Assembly: GCF_041435495.1 (NCBI RefSeq)
Contig: NZ_CP108644.1
Coordinates: forward strand, 6,619,501 to 6,683,500
From: Streptomyces sp. NBC_01116
GTDB taxonomy: Bacteria > Actinomycetota > Actinomycetes > Streptomycetales > Streptomycetaceae
Length of the DNA stretch: 64,000 nucleotides
Direction: 5' to 3'
The notes under the pieces are model-generated. The model did no database searches. It was not told the DNA's origin and worked only from the letters and a program-made list of their open reading frames with translations. Below, one piece after another: positions 1-9,135 of this stretch; positions within the stretch are counted from its first letter, which is position 1, and every line of letters begins with the position of its first letter. The translations under genes and the position numbers were made by a program.

Positions 1-1
1 G

Positions 2-97
2 CCGCCGGGCACGTCTGCCCAGCCGTTCATCGACGCGCTGACCGAGCTGGTCCAGGCGCAGGCCGACGCGACCGGCTTCGTCGTCCTGCACCAGTGA
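2..97 (+). CDS. C-terminal fragment of unknown protein (cut by window edge)
   Basis: An open frame enters from the left edge and ends at a TGA with residues ending TGFVVLHQ. The same frame stays open after the stop (AEILERQF and onward) to a TAG near 158, so the TGA may be a nonsense mutation in a longer decayed gene. Family not recognised; the low confidence reflects the shortness. Confidence 0.25.
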   Translation, partial: PPGTSAQPFIDALTELVQAQADATGFVVLHQ

Positions 98-283
98 GCG
101 GAGATCCTGGAGCGGCAGTTCCCGCCCCACCTGCCCAGTCCCGACAACGTGGCCGAGTAGCCCGGCCTTCACCCCAAGGCAGACTGCACGCCCGCGATCT
201 GCCCCGAGATGGGCTGGAGTGCGGGCCGGTCGTCGGCCGGGAAGCAGCAGGCCGTTGTCAGTGGGCGAGCGGAGAATCACCGG

Positions 284-906
284 ATGGCCCATGAACCGAC
301 GGAGGCCGGCGAGTCCGAGATTCTCGCCGTTTCCTTAGGCACGTACCTGTCCGAGACCGGCTTCTCCCTCACCGGCCTGACCGGCAAGGGCGCGACCCAG
401 TCCATCACCCGGGCGGTGGTGCAGTGGGTGGGAGCGTCCGGATGGAGATGCAGGACAGAGGCGCAGATGCGCTACATCGACCCGCCCCGTCTGACGAACG
501 GCGGCTGCATCGCCTACTGGTCGCCGTCCTAGTCTGCCTACCTCGACCCAAAGACGGCCCGCCGGTCGCCGTGGAGATCGACCGCGCGGACGAGAGCACC
601 GCCGTGGACAAGCTCCGAGACGAAGCACTCCGCGGGCGCCCCGCGCTATGGATCCGCTGGCACGGAGCGCTGCGCGCCGAGCTTCCGGCCGGTGTGGCCC
701 GTCTCCACCTGCCCACGCGGTCCAGCAAAGCGCCCTTGCGGTACTCGCTGGCCCCGGTGACCGGCACCGAGGCGATCACCCTCGGTCCAGCCGTCACCCC
801 CGAGGCCCGAGCGGACGCTCTGCGGCGAGACCAGCAGCGGATCGCGGACGAGAAAGGCGCTGCTGCCCGCCCCCAGGAGCGGGGCCCCACCCGCTGCTAC
901 CGGTAG
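284..906 (+). pseudogene. Frameshifted hypothetical protein
   Basis: Two consecutive plus-strand frames read as one protein broken near 520-535. The first begins MAHEPTEAGESEIL and ends just after RYIDPPRLTNGGCIAYW. The second continues PKDGPPVAVEIDRADEST and ALWIRWHGALRAELP to a TAG at 904. The central VAVEIDR stretch resembles an acidic motif in actinobacterial mobile-element proteins, but I cannot assign a family. The break lacks a slippery site, so decay is more likely than programmed frameshifting. Neighbouring sequence on both sides carries no intact gene. Confidence 0.3.
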
Positions 907-1340
907 AGCGGACACACCACGGGCCCCGGGGGATCAGCACCTTCCCCGGGGCCCGGTATGGGGTCGCGTTGCCTAACGACCACGCCCCCGGCGTCACGCG
1001 GGCGCCGGTTGTGGCTCCTCCAGTACCCCGGCGACCTTCCGCGCCATGTCCGCCACGTGAGGCGGCAGGTAGTCGCCCAGGTGGCTTTGTCGGTGACGAC
1101 CGACTCCATTTCTAGGTGAGCTCTGACTCCAGCGTGTGCCTGTTGGCGCGCGCTGGGATGGAGCGGCGGGTCGGGCGAACGATCGGGATGAGCCTCTGTA
1201 AAGACGTCGGCGGCCTGCACTGTATGGAGGGCGCTTCCCCGGCGCTGGGTCTTCCGCGCTTCTCGTGCCGCTGCCCTCCACCGGTGCGGCGGTGGAGGGC
1301 AGCGGTGGTGCGTGGTACGCGGTTCACCGCGTGGGAGGTA
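907..1340. other. No gene recognised
   Basis: About 430 bases downstream of the minus-strand YVTN gene. Short open frames on both strands have no recognisable motif. An inverted repeat near 1271-1302 (CCCTCCACCG paired with CGGTGGAGGG) probably serves as the terminator of the YVTN gene that ends at 1341. Confidence 0.4.
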
Positions 1341-2759
1341 TCAGGGGCAGGTGACGAGGATGATGGAGATGGCGGTGCAGGTGGCGGTGGCGCTGTCGTT
1401 GGCCGGGTTGGGATCGGTGGGCGCGGACGCGGTCCGCACGCCGGTGACGGTGACCTGGCCGAGGGTCAGCACACTCAGCGGGACGCGGAACGTCTTGTTC
1501 ACGCTCGCCCCGTTGGCGATGGCCCCGTAGGCGCACGTGACCGTGATGCCGGCAACAGTGCAGCCGGGGGAGAGGTTCGTTGCGGTGGTGCCGGCCGGGA
1601 GGGCCGCGGTGAGGGTCGCGGAGGTGACCGCGTCGGGGCCGGTGTTCTGGGCGGTGAGGGTGTAGCTCAGGTAGGGCACGAGGATGCCCAGGTGGGGCTG
1701 CGCGACGAGGTTGACGTCGATGTCGGCCTTCTTCGGTGCGGGCTTGGGGAAGAAGGCGATGTCGTAGGGGCTGTTGAACCCGGTGATGGTGGCCGTGACC
1801 GTGTTGGTCGCGGTGCTGATCACCGAGACGGTGTTGCCGTTCAGGTTGGTGGCGTAGGCGGCGGTGCCGGCGGGGTTGACCCTGGCTTCGGCGGGGGCGG
1901 CGCCCACGGGGACGGTCGCGGTGACCGTGTTGGTCGCCGTGTCGATCACCTTGACGTCGGAGCCGCCGTTGTCGGCGACGTAGGCCCGGGTTCCCGAGGG
2001 GGTGAAGGAGACCCCGTTCGGGGCAGACCCGACCGGGATGGTCGCGGTCACCGTGTTCGTCGCCGTGCTGATCACCGAGACGGAGTTGCTGCTGCTGTTG
2101 TTCGTGACGTAGACCACGGTCCCTGACGGGCTGACCGCCAGACCGGCGGGGCCGTTGCCGACCGGGACGGTCGCGGTGACCGTGTTGGTCGCGGTGCTGA
2201 TCACCGAGACGCTGGCCGCGAGGTTGTTCGTCACGTAGACGGTGGCGCCCGACGGGCTCACCGCCACCCCGTTCGCGCCGTCCCCGACGGGCACGGTCGC
2301 GATGACTGTGTCCGTCGCGGTGTCGATGACGGAGACCGAGTCGCTGCCGGTGTTCGCGACGTAGGCGCGGGTCCCGGACGGGTTGACCGCCACCAACACA
2401 GGCGTGGCTCCGACGGGGACGGTCGCGGTGACCGTGTTCGTCGCGGTGTCGATCACCGAAACGCTGTTGGAGGCGAGGTTGGCGACGTAGGCGCGCGGCT
2501 GCGCCGGGTTGACCGCCACGCCGACGGGCTTGCTGCCGACGGTGACGCTGCCGGTGATCGTGTTCGTGTCCGTGTCGACCACCGAGACGGTGTTACCGCC
2601 GAAGTTGGTCACGTAGGCCAGCGGGCCGTTCGTGGCCTGGGCAGGTGAGGCGAGCGCCACCAGGCCCGAGACGGCCAGAGCGGCGCCGGCGGTGAGGGAG
2701 ATCAGCCGCCGCCCGAAGCTGGACAGGGTGCGGCGTGGTCTGGCAGGTGCAGAAGTCAC
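1341..2759 (-). CDS. Secreted YVTN beta-propeller protein with DUF11-like C-terminus
   Basis: A 472-residue exported protein. Residues 1-42 form a signal peptide: basic RRTLSSFGRR, a hydrophobic core, then an ASPAQA cleavage site. Seven repeats of about 42 residues follow (roughly 45-345), each of the form VAVNPSGTRAYVAN then SVSVIDTATNTVTATVPVG, which is the YVTN propeller pattern; seven units would close one propeller. Residues about 350-465 look like a DUF11 immunoglobulin-like domain (YTLTAQNTGPDAVTSATL). No sorting signal or catalytic motif is visible. A GTG start preceded by AGGGGAAG fits. Role unknown; such proteins are usually surface or extracellular binding proteins. Confidence 0.88.
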   Translation of the reverse strand: MTSAPARPRRTLSSFGRRLISLTAGAALAVSGLVALASPAQATNGPLAYVTNFGGNTVSVVDTDTNTITGSVTVGSKPVGVAVNPAQPRAYVANLASNSVSVIDTATNTVTATVPVGATPVLVAVNPSGTRAYVANTGSDSVSVIDTATDTVIATVPVGDGANGVAVSPSGATVYVTNNLAASVSVISTATNTVTATVPVGNGPAGLAVSPSGTVVYVTNNSSSNSVSVISTATNTVTATIPVGSAPNGVSFTPSGTRAYVADNGGSDVKVIDTATNTVTATVPVGAAPAEARVNPAGTAAYATNLNGNTVSVISTATNTVTATITGFNSPYDIAFFPKPAPKKADIDVNLVAQPHLGILVPYLSYTLTAQNTGPDAVTSATLTAALPAGTTATNLSPGCTVAGITVTCAYGAIANGASVNKTFRVPLSVLTLGQVTVTGVRTASAPTDPNPANDSATATCTAISIILVTCP

Positions 2760-3302
2760 AGGACTTCCCCTTCATCGAGTCCGCACCCGACGGCAGGTCC
2801 GAAGGACCCGGGAACCGGCAGCGGTGCGGTCGCGCGGCCCCACCCCGCGGTCTAGGACCACTGGGTCCGAGGGCCCCGTACAGCGCGCACCGCGCCACCA
2901 CTCTGGGCACGCTGCACACCTCGCGCACCGCTGCGGCAGGAACGAGCACCGCAACAGCCCTACCCCGCCCGCACACCGGCAGAGCCGACGTCCGGCGAAG
3001 TCACCACATCCTTGCGACCCGACAACGTCAGCGATGCAGAACCTCCATAGTTGTCCGCTTCCCGGCAAAAGCTGACGCACCGGTTGCTTGACGCCGCCGG
3101 GAGGGCGGCCGTGTGTGAGTTCTCACCGGGTGGCGGGGCTATGCCAGGCTCGGGGTGTTCGCAGAGCGCCTCCGGATACCTACCACCAGCACATGTGTGC
3201 CTGGTCGTCGGGATAGGCCCCGCGAAGCGGCCCGAACCCCTGTCTCGTTGTACCTGTCGGTGCGGCGTATCCGTCCCAGTGCCGCAACGTCAGGAGAACA
3301 CC
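2760..3302. other. Intergenic region, no gene recognised
   Basis: About 540 bases between the divergent YVTN gene and a small plus-strand ORF. It should carry the promoters of both. Several short overlapping frames exist but none has a convincing start, ribosome site or family motif. Confidence 0.35.
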
Positions 3303-3473
3303 GTGCGCTTGCGTTGGTCCGTCCCGCTGCCCGGTCCGCTGTCCCTCGGCGGTTCCGTCCCTCTCTTCGGGGGCCGGAGCCGAGGCGGTGGTTCCGGTGG
3401 CGGAGCCGCCCTCTTCGTCGGCGTGGTCAAGCTGGTGGTCTACCTGCTGGTAGCCGAGGCGTGGATCGCCTGA
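3303..3473 (+). CDS. Small hypothetical membrane-associated protein
   Basis: A 56-residue ORF starting at GTG, chosen because AGGAG lies 7 bases upstream. The protein begins VRLRWSVPLPGPLSLGG, passes through a Gly/Arg-rich stretch and ends in a hydrophobic segment (ALFVGVVKLVVYLLVAEAWIA region) that could be a C-terminal membrane anchor. Not assigned to a family. The clear ribosome site and G/C-rich third positions argue it is real; length and lack of homology keep confidence moderate. Confidence 0.45.
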   Translation: MRLRWSVPLPGPLSLGGSVPLFGGRSRGGGSGGGAALFVGVVKLVVYLLVAEAWIA

Positions 3474-3798
3474 TGGTCGGTGAAAGGCTGGTACATCCTC
3501 GGTGTCCTCGCGCACCGGAGGATCACCGGCCGGCCCACCCCGATCTGGCGTTCCCCCGGCGGCTGGTGGTAGCCGCCGGAGTCCGCGGCTATGACGGTGA
3601 CCTCGCCGACCGGCTGCCTCTGCTCTCCAGGATCCGTGCCAGCCTCGCAGGTCGCCGCTATAACCAGGTCGGGGTTCGGCCGGTGCGGCGACCTACGGGC
3701 GGGATGTCAGAAATCGTAGGGACCTCTGCCGGCTGGGACGTCGGAGCAGGTGGCTTGCTTGCGAGGACTGGCCGGGAAGGCCGTTTGCGCAGCGGGGG
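3474..3798. other. No gene recognised
   Basis: About 325 bases between the small plus-strand ORF and the 3' end of the minus-strand lectin-like gene. No convincing coding frame or strong terminator was recognised. Confidence 0.3.
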
Positions 3799-4278
3799 TC
3801 AGGCGGCAGCGAGGCTGATCTGGTCCTTGAAGATCACCCAGCGCTGGCCCTGGTCCTTCGCGTCGCACGGCTTGGTCGAGACGTTCGGGGTGTTCCACGC
3901 GTTGCTGAAGCAGTAGGCCGGCGCATACGTGAGGGCGATCTGCTGGCCCGAGACATTCCAGTACTGTCCCTGGTCCTTGGGGTCGCACGGCTTCACCGAG
4001 ACGTCCGCGGCGTTCCAGGTGTTGGCGAGGCAGTAGGCCGGGGCGTTGGTCAGGGAAATCTGGTGGCCCGAAAGGGTCCAGTGCTGGCCCTGGTCCTTCG
4101 CGTCACACGGCTTCGTGGACACGTTCGGGGTGTTCCAGGCATTCGCGAGACAGTACAGCCCGGGAGCACGCAGGGCGGGGGAAGCCGCTTCCACGGCCTG
4201 TGCCCCGGCAGTCGGCAGGAAGGAAGCGGTCAGCGCCAGAGCTGTGAGAGCGAGTGTCTTGCGGAGAGCGATTGCCAT
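3799..4278 (-). CDS. Small secreted protein of three ricin-B-like repeats
   Basis: 159 residues from ATG 4278; an upstream in-frame ATG exists, but the region before MAIALRKTLAL is not signal-like, and AAGGATGG sits 10 bases before this start. Residues 1-32 are a signal peptide with TAGAQA near the cleavage site. The remainder is three near-identical units of about 42 residues, each with a Cys in YCLANAWN, KPCDAKDQGQ and a W at the Q-x-W position typical of ricin-type beta-trefoil subdomains. Each unit has two cysteines. There is no catalytic domain, so this is a stand-alone carbohydrate-binding-like protein by inference. The near identity of units suggests recent internal duplication. Confidence 0.7.
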   Translation of the reverse strand: MAIALRKTLALTALALTASFLPTAGAQAVEAASPALRAPGLYCLANAWNTPNVSTKPCDAKDQGQHWTLSGHQISLTNAPAYCLANTWNAADVSVKPCDPKDQGQYWNVSGQQIALTYAPAYCFSNAWNTPNVSTKPCDAKDQGQRWVIFKDQISLAAA

Positions 4279-4969
4279 GCGAGGAAATCCATCCTTGCTG
4301 GAGAAGTGGGATTCACGCCCGACCTTCGAGATGGATAGGCAACTCGGCGCCGAACGCAGAGTAATTACTAGCACCGCTCAAGGGTTGGCCAATGGTTTCT
4401 GCTTAGAATATTCATCCAAAAGATCCGCTACGTAAGATGACCCGAAAGTCGCTCAAAAGCAGCCAGAAAGTACACCAGGACACCCCAGTTACGGCACCGC
4501 CCCGGGATCCGCTCCACAGACCGGCTTTGACCGGGTGACCTGCGGGTTGACCTGAGAGTCTGGCCCAGATCTCGATCGAGGAGCAGCGACGACCGCTCAC
4601 TGACGCGGAATCGTCTTCCGTAGCGGTTCGGATCCAGTACGTCCCCGAGGATTCGGCCCACGCACGCCGCAGTGCTAATGAAAATCCAGTGCGAAGTGAG
4701 GCCGGCCGGAGGGCGGCAGGACTCGGGTCCTTGCCCGGCTTCACAGCCACCCTCCACGACTGCTTGCGAATGGGAGCATCGGTGGCATCAGATGGGAATC
4801 AGCCATGATGGCCACGTTTGTCCCTGCGCACGCACCCCAGCCGTCGTGATCATGGCTGTCACGAGGTGACCGAGCTGCTGCCACTGGGTGCCAGTCCCGA
4901 AGACACCGGGCTGGCATGGAGGCGCCCGTCTACACCCTCTGACCGAGGGGCCTGAACATCCCCCGTGAG
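4279..4969. other. Intergenic region with decayed sequence
   Basis: About 690 bases upstream of the lectin-like gene. Its promoter should lie close to 4300-4430, which is locally AT-richer than the surroundings. The remainder contains frames on both strands without recognisable motifs. Confidence 0.3.
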
Positions 4970-5429
4970 CTCGACCTCGGTGACCGGGCCCGCGCCCTGG
5001 ACCAGCTCGGTGTCACTCCGATCTTGCTGGTGCTGCTGCTGCCGGGGAAGCTGGAGTCACCGTTGCGGGAAGAGCACGGCATCACCTTTGTTCGAGTACC
5101 TCGTGCTCAGCCACCTCTCCGAGGCCCCGGAGCGGAGGCTGCGAATGGGGGAGCTCGCCTTCCTCGCCAGCGGGTCGCTCTCCCGGCTGTCCAACGTCAT
5201 CAAACGGTGCGAGCAGCGCGGCTGGGTCGTCCGGACCCCTGACCCGGCCGACGGGCGTTACACCCTTGCCGAACTCACCGACGCAGGCTTCGACATCGTG
5301 GACCGGGCGGCACCCACGCACCTGCGCGCGGTACGCAGTCTGGTCCTGGGCTCCCTCAGTACCGCCGACCAGAAGGCCCTCGCCCGGATCGCGGAGAAGA
5401 TGCGTATCGTCCCCGACGACTTCGCATGA
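4970..5429 (+). pseudogene. MarR-family regulator, frameshifted
   Basis: The downstream frame encodes a clear MarR winged helix: FEYLVLSHLSEAP, then MGELAFLASGSLSRLSNVIKR as the recognition region and GWVVRTPDPADGRYTLAELT as the wing, ending MRIVPDDFA. The preceding frame carries LPGKLESPLREEHGIT, the expected N-terminal helix that should run directly into LFEYLVLSHL. The join is broken by one base near 5090, and no start codon with a ribosome site remains, so I call it a pseudogene. A sequencing error cannot be excluded. Confidence 0.6.
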
Positions 5430-5465
5430 GGCCGCTCTATGCGACGATCCGGCGTCACGGCCCAG

Positions 5466-5835
5466 CGCACCGAAGCTGATCGCGGCGGCCAACGAGAGGG
5501 TGCAGGGCGCGAACATCCGCTCCCTGCACGTCCTGGCGCCCGCTCCCGTAGAGGCCGGCCCCGCCACGGCGGCCATCCAATCGGTCCCGCAGCCGACAGC
5601 GCCCGCCGCACCGATGCAGCGGGCAGGTCCGCCGGAGGGATACCGCGAGGTCATCGCCGCCCACCGCGCCACCTGGACCACCACCCGGCAGCACACCCGC
5701 CCCAAGATCCAGAAGGCGGCCGAACGGCAGCTCCGGGAACGGCTCCGGGAACCGGAGGAGAACTTCGCAGACGGCCGCCAGGCCCTCGAGGAGCTCTGTA
5801 CCAAAGTGGCCGCCGAGCGGGCAGGTGCGCCCCAG
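5466..5835 (+). pseudogene. C-terminal remnant resembling a DUF721/DciA-like protein
   Basis: An open stretch with ANERVQGANIRSLHVLAPAP, then a Pro/Ala linker, GYREVIAAHRATW and KAAERQLRERLREPEENF. This order (short beta-strand end, Pro/Ala linker, basic helical tail) resembles the C-terminal part of long DUF721 proteins of Streptomyces as I remember them. The N-terminal domain and start are absent. The assignment is from memory and tentative. Confidence 0.35.
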
Positions 5836-6463
5836 CGAGGCATCCCGGGCACGGGCCCTGCAACGCCTAGCCGCCGAATCGGCAGGGTTGACCACGATCA
5901 CCCCGGCTGCGGCCGCGCCGCAGCGCCTGAACCGTCCGGCGTGAGGCAGGTGTCCGGGGCTGTTCTCAGTGGTTCGCCGCGCGTACGCTCCGGCCATGAC
6001 CACCACACCGAACCCGCGCATCAGCCGGCAGGACCAAGACCCCGGATGGGGCATCATCGCCTCCTGAACGACCGCCGAACTGACTTCCGGGGCCGCGGCG
6101 GCGACATGAGCGGGACTACCGGGGGAGTCCCTGACGATGGCGTTGGGGTGGCACCGGGCCTGGAAGCCAGGTGTCAGATGTACCGGGGGTCGGCGTACTT
6201 GATCGCGCCTTGGACGGTGGAACAGGGCCACTTCCCGTGGCCCGAGAGCGGTCGCTCTCCCAACGGCAGACGAGACCTCGCGAACCTGCGTGCGAGCTTC
6301 ATCGAGGGCGCGGTGGGCCTGTCCTCGCCCGCTGGAGTATCGGTCGCCATTCCCCGTGGGGTTGGGGCTGGATGGGCCTGTGCGACGGGCGGCCCAGGTG
6401 CGTACGTGTTCCTGTCGCTGTTGACGCCCGATGGTCGGGAGTCGCACCTCGTAGGAGACACAG
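5836..6463. other. No intact gene; upstream region of the DUF4394 gene
   Basis: About 630 bases. A long frame continues through it in phase with the DUF721-like remnant, but it has no recognisable domain after about 5835. The promoter of the DUF4394 gene must lie near the right end. Confidence 0.3.
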
Positions 6464-7366
6464 ATGCGCAAAGCAGTTCTCGTCGCGGCCCTGACCGCAG
6501 CGGTGTCCATGGTTGTGCCGGCATCGGCAGGCGCGTGGGCGGCCGGTCCGCTGCCCACGCAGGCCGTACAGGGCGGGCCCGGTGACACGCGGGAGCAGAA
6601 GGCAGGAGACGACGGGCTCGCGGTGATCGGCCTGACCTCCGGTCAGCGGCTGGTGGAGTTCCGCACCGGAGCGCCGTCCGAGCCTTGGCAGCTGGGCAAG
6701 GTCAGTGGGCTGAAGAAGGACACCAAGCTGGTCGGCATCGACTTCCGCGTGCAGAACGCCAAGCTGTACGGGGTCGGCGACAAGGGCGGCATCTACACCC
6801 TGAACACCCGCAACGCGAAGGCGACCAAGGTCTCGCAGTTGACCGTGGCTCCGGCCGGCAACTTCTTCGGAGTCGACTTCAACCCGGCGGCGAACCGGCT
6901 GCGCGTCATCAGCGACACCGGCCAGAACCTGCGCCACAACATCGACGACCCGGCCGCCCCGCTCACCACAACCGTCGACGGCCCGCTGACCAACCCGACG
7001 ACGCCCCCGTCATCGGCCAAGGGTGTGACCGGTGCGGCCTACACGAACAACGACCTCAACGCGGACACCGCGACCTCGCTGTTCGACATCGACACGACGA
7101 ACGACCGGGTCTCGCTCCAGTCGCCCGCCAACGTCGGCACCCTCGCCCCCACCGGGAACCTCGGCGTCAACGCCGGCCCTAACGCCGGATTCGACATCTA
7201 CTTCTCCCACCGGACCCGCACGAACCACGGCTTCGCGGCGCTGAGCGTCAACGGCGCTTACCGCTTCTACGAGGTCAACGTCCTGACCGGCCAGGCCGAG
7301 AGCATCGGAGAGTTCCCCCGAAACCACCAGGTCACCGACGTCGCGCTGCCCCTGAACCAGAGCTGA
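6464..7366 (+). CDS. Secreted DUF4394-domain protein
   Basis: 300 residues from ATG with AGGAG 6 bases upstream. Residues 1-27 are a signal peptide (MRKAVLVAALTAAVSMVVPA, cleavage near AGAWAAG). The rest matches the DUF4394 pattern: VIGLTSGQRLVEFRT, LVGIDFRVQNAKLYGVGD, FFGVDFNPAANRLRVISDTG, QNLRHN and a late GVTGAAYTNND. The family is predicted to fold as a beta-propeller; its biochemical role is unknown. It stands alone and is followed by a strong hairpin. Very likely intact. Confidence 0.85.
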   Translation: MRKAVLVAALTAAVSMVVPASAGAWAAGPLPTQAVQGGPGDTREQKAGDDGLAVIGLTSGQRLVEFRTGAPSEPWQLGKVSGLKKDTKLVGIDFRVQNAKLYGVGDKGGIYTLNTRNAKATKVSQLTVAPAGNFFGVDFNPAANRLRVISDTGQNLRHNIDDPAAPLTTTVDGPLTNPTTPPSSAKGVTGAAYTNNDLNADTATSLFDIDTTNDRVSLQSPANVGTLAPTGNLGVNAGPNAGFDIYFSHRTRTNHGFAALSVNGAYRFYEVNVLTGQAESIGEFPRNHQVTDVALPLNQS

Positions 7367-7377
7367 GAACAAAGGGC

Positions 7378-7406
7378 TTGGTGCCGGCCAGCGAGGCCGG
7401 CACCAA
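7378..7406 (+). terminator. Intrinsic terminator of the DUF4394 gene
   Basis: A perfect 12-bp stem (TTGGTGCCGGCC paired with GGCCGGCACCAA) with a 5-base loop, 12 bases after the stop codon and followed by TTT. Confidence 0.8.
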
Positions 7407-7649
7407 TTTCCCGCCCCACACCAGCTCCTTCCACCACCGCCGTGATCAGCATTCGGACCTGCCGGTAGAGGCGCCGGTGTACAGCTCAGTCAGGTACTCG
7501 CGACAGCACTTCGGACACCGTGTCGGCGTACAGGGCCAGCTCCTCGCACCAATAGGTGAGCGCGTATCGCCATCCGTCTTCGCCGCCGGGGCGGGCTGGG
7601 CCGTCCGCAGGCAGCTGAGCGCGGAGGGAGCGTGCCGAGTTCGGGGCGG

Positions 7650-8126
7650 TCACCGCTCCCGGACGGTGTAGGTCAGATGCGTCACCCTCGGGGAGGGCTC
7701 CGCGCGGACCTGCTCCAGGGCCACGCGGGCCGCGTCCACGCCCTCGAACAGACGGATTCCGGAGCCGAACAGCACAGGCGACAGCGCGATGGAAAACTCG
7801 TCGATCAGGCCGGCGTTCACGTACTCCACGATCGTCGCGCCGCCGCCCGCGACGCGGACGTCGCGATCACCGGCGGCCTCGCGGGCCTGTTCGAGCGCGG
7901 ACTCGATGCCGTCGTTGACGAAGTGGAACGTGGTCCCGCCCGGCAGCACCCGGGGGTCACGCGTGGTGGTGGTGAACCCCTCCGGTCCCCACCAGTGCGG
8001 CAGGTGTCGGACGTCGGTGAACGCCTCGAACACCAGCTCCCGTGGAGCGTCGATGATCTGGGAGACGACGGTCTCACGGTCGGCTGTCGCCGATTGCGCC
8101 GGCGTTCCTTGTCCTGTCCTGCTCAT
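7650..8126 (-). CDS. Chimera: SRPBCC N-terminus fused to RibD/DHFR-like C-terminus
   Basis: 158 residues. Residues 1-55 are the start of an AHSA1-type SRPBCC protein (VSQIIDAPRELVFEAFTDV, HLPHWWGPEGFTTTT). From about residue 57 the sequence switches to the second half of a RibD C-terminal/dihydrofolate-reductase-like protein (GGTTFHFVNDGIESALEQA, DVRVAGGGATIVEYV, LIDEFSIALSPVLFGSGIRL). Neither domain is complete: SRPBCC normally runs about 140 residues, and the RibD-type protein has lost its N-terminal cofactor half. An in-frame deletion between adjacent genes is the simplest origin. The start (ATG 8126) follows the previous reading frame by 3 bases. Probably non-functional as either enzyme. 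Confidence 0.75.
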   Translation of the reverse strand: MSRTGQGTPAQSATADRETVVSQIIDAPRELVFEAFTDVRHLPHWWGPEGFTTTTRDPRVLPGGTTFHFVNDGIESALEQAREAAGDRDVRVAGGGATIVEYVNAGLIDEFSIALSPVLFGSGIRLFEGVDAARVALEQVRAEPSPRVTHLTYTVRER

Positions 8127-8129
8127 CAG

Positions 8130-8246
8130 CTACTCCGCTTCCCTCGTCTGCTTCAGGTCCCGCACGTAGGCGTCCAATCGGTCGAAGCTCTCGTTCCAGA
8201 ACTGCTCGAAACCACCGACGTCAAGCAGGGGAGCCGGGCGGGTCAT
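8130..8246 (-). pseudogene. C-terminal stub of a second SRPBCC protein
   Basis: Reads MTRPAPLLDVGGFEQFW then SFDRLDAYVRDL and stops 3 bases before the chimera. The W-x-x-S-F-D-R-L pattern matches the last helix of AHSA1-type SRPBCC proteins, which often occur as tandem genes. The upstream 100 or more residues are missing. It could be translated from the internal ATG, but a stable fold is unlikely. Confidence 0.45.
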
Positions 8247-8400
8247 GTCCGATGACGATCGTGACGCCTGCTTTCGGCGGACACGGCCCTCGGCGAAGCA
8301 GTCCGGGGCGGTCGGTCGCAGAGCGCGAGACCGCGGTCTGGAAGGTGCGCGAGCGATCGATATCGGTGACCGTAGGAGGTCCCGGTCTCGGGGCTCGCGT

Positions 8401-9135
8401 TCATCCCTTCGGCACACCTGCGTTGTCGAGGGTGGCGTAGACGACGAGGTTGTCCCGGTACTCGCGGCGGCTGCGGTCGTAGGTGCCCGAGCAAGTGATC
8501 AGGTGCAGGGCGGGTGGTCCGCTGGTCGCATAGACCTGGCTGTCGGGGAAGGCGTCCTTCCCGTACTGGCGCAGCGCCCGCACGGTGAAGGTGATGGTGG
8601 ACCGGTCCTCCTGGACCATAGTCACTTCGTCGCCCGGGCCGAGCGTGGAGAGTCCGTGAAAGGCTCCGGGGCCTGTGGCGGAGTCGACATGGCCGACGAC
8701 GACCGTCGCGCCGGGGCCACCGGGGCGGGGGCCGTCGCTCCACCACCCTATGTTTTCGGGCTCGTCGGGAACGCCGAGGCGGCCGTCCTGCTGGACGCGC
8801 AGGCCGATCAGGGGCTGGTCGATTCCGATGGTAGGTATGCGGATGCGGACCGGTGGTGCGGGCGTCAGGTCGCCGGATGTCATGGCTTGGCCGGATCCCG
8901 GGTGAACGGGCAGGCTGCCTCTGTCCATCAGTTTCGGTACCTGTCCGGAGCCGGTGCTCAGAGTGGAGAAGCCGATGCAGGCCAGTGCTGCCCCGACGGC
9001 TATGGCGATCGTTCCAGCGGTTCCCCGCCTGCCGGGTATACGCCGCAGTCGTGGGCGGCGGGTGGTGGTGGCACGGGCCGGTCGCCCGACCCGCCGACGG
9101 CGGATCGGGCGACCGGGTAGGAACGGGCTGTTCAT
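8401..9135 (-). CDS. Class F sortase
   Basis: 244 residues. A basic N-terminus (RRRRVGRPARATTTRRPRLRR) precedes one membrane anchor at about residues 40-58 (TIAIAVGAALACIGFSTL). The catalytic part shows the sortase His in VVVGHVDS, the Cys in LHLITCSGTYD and a downstream Arg (RREYRDNLVVYATL), in the spacing of class F actinobacterial sortases. Transpeptidases of this class attach secreted proteins to the cell wall. Its ATG overlaps the stop of the truncated DUF4331 frame by ATGA, implying coupled translation. No clear LPxTG/LAxTG substrate is visible in the window; the DUF4331 neighbours end in a hydrophobic segment and Arg tail without the pentapeptide. Confidence 0.85.
   Translation of the reverse strand: MNSPFLPGRPIRRRRVGRPARATTTRRPRLRRIPGRRGTAGTIAIAVGAALACIGFSTLSTGSGQVPKLMDRGSLPVHPGSGQAMTSGDLTPAPPVRIRIPTIGIDQPLIGLRVQQDGRLGVPDEPENIGWWSDGPRPGGPGATVVVGHVDSATGPGAFHGLSTLGPGDEVTMVQEDRSTITFTVRALRQYGKDAFPDSQVYATSGPPALHLITCSGTYDRSRREYRDNLVVYATLDNAGVPKG

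Noticed and set aside
4412-4750. Minus-strand ORF of 112 codons
   Set aside because: No ribosome site, motif or typical codon use; overlapping frames on the same strand are equally open.
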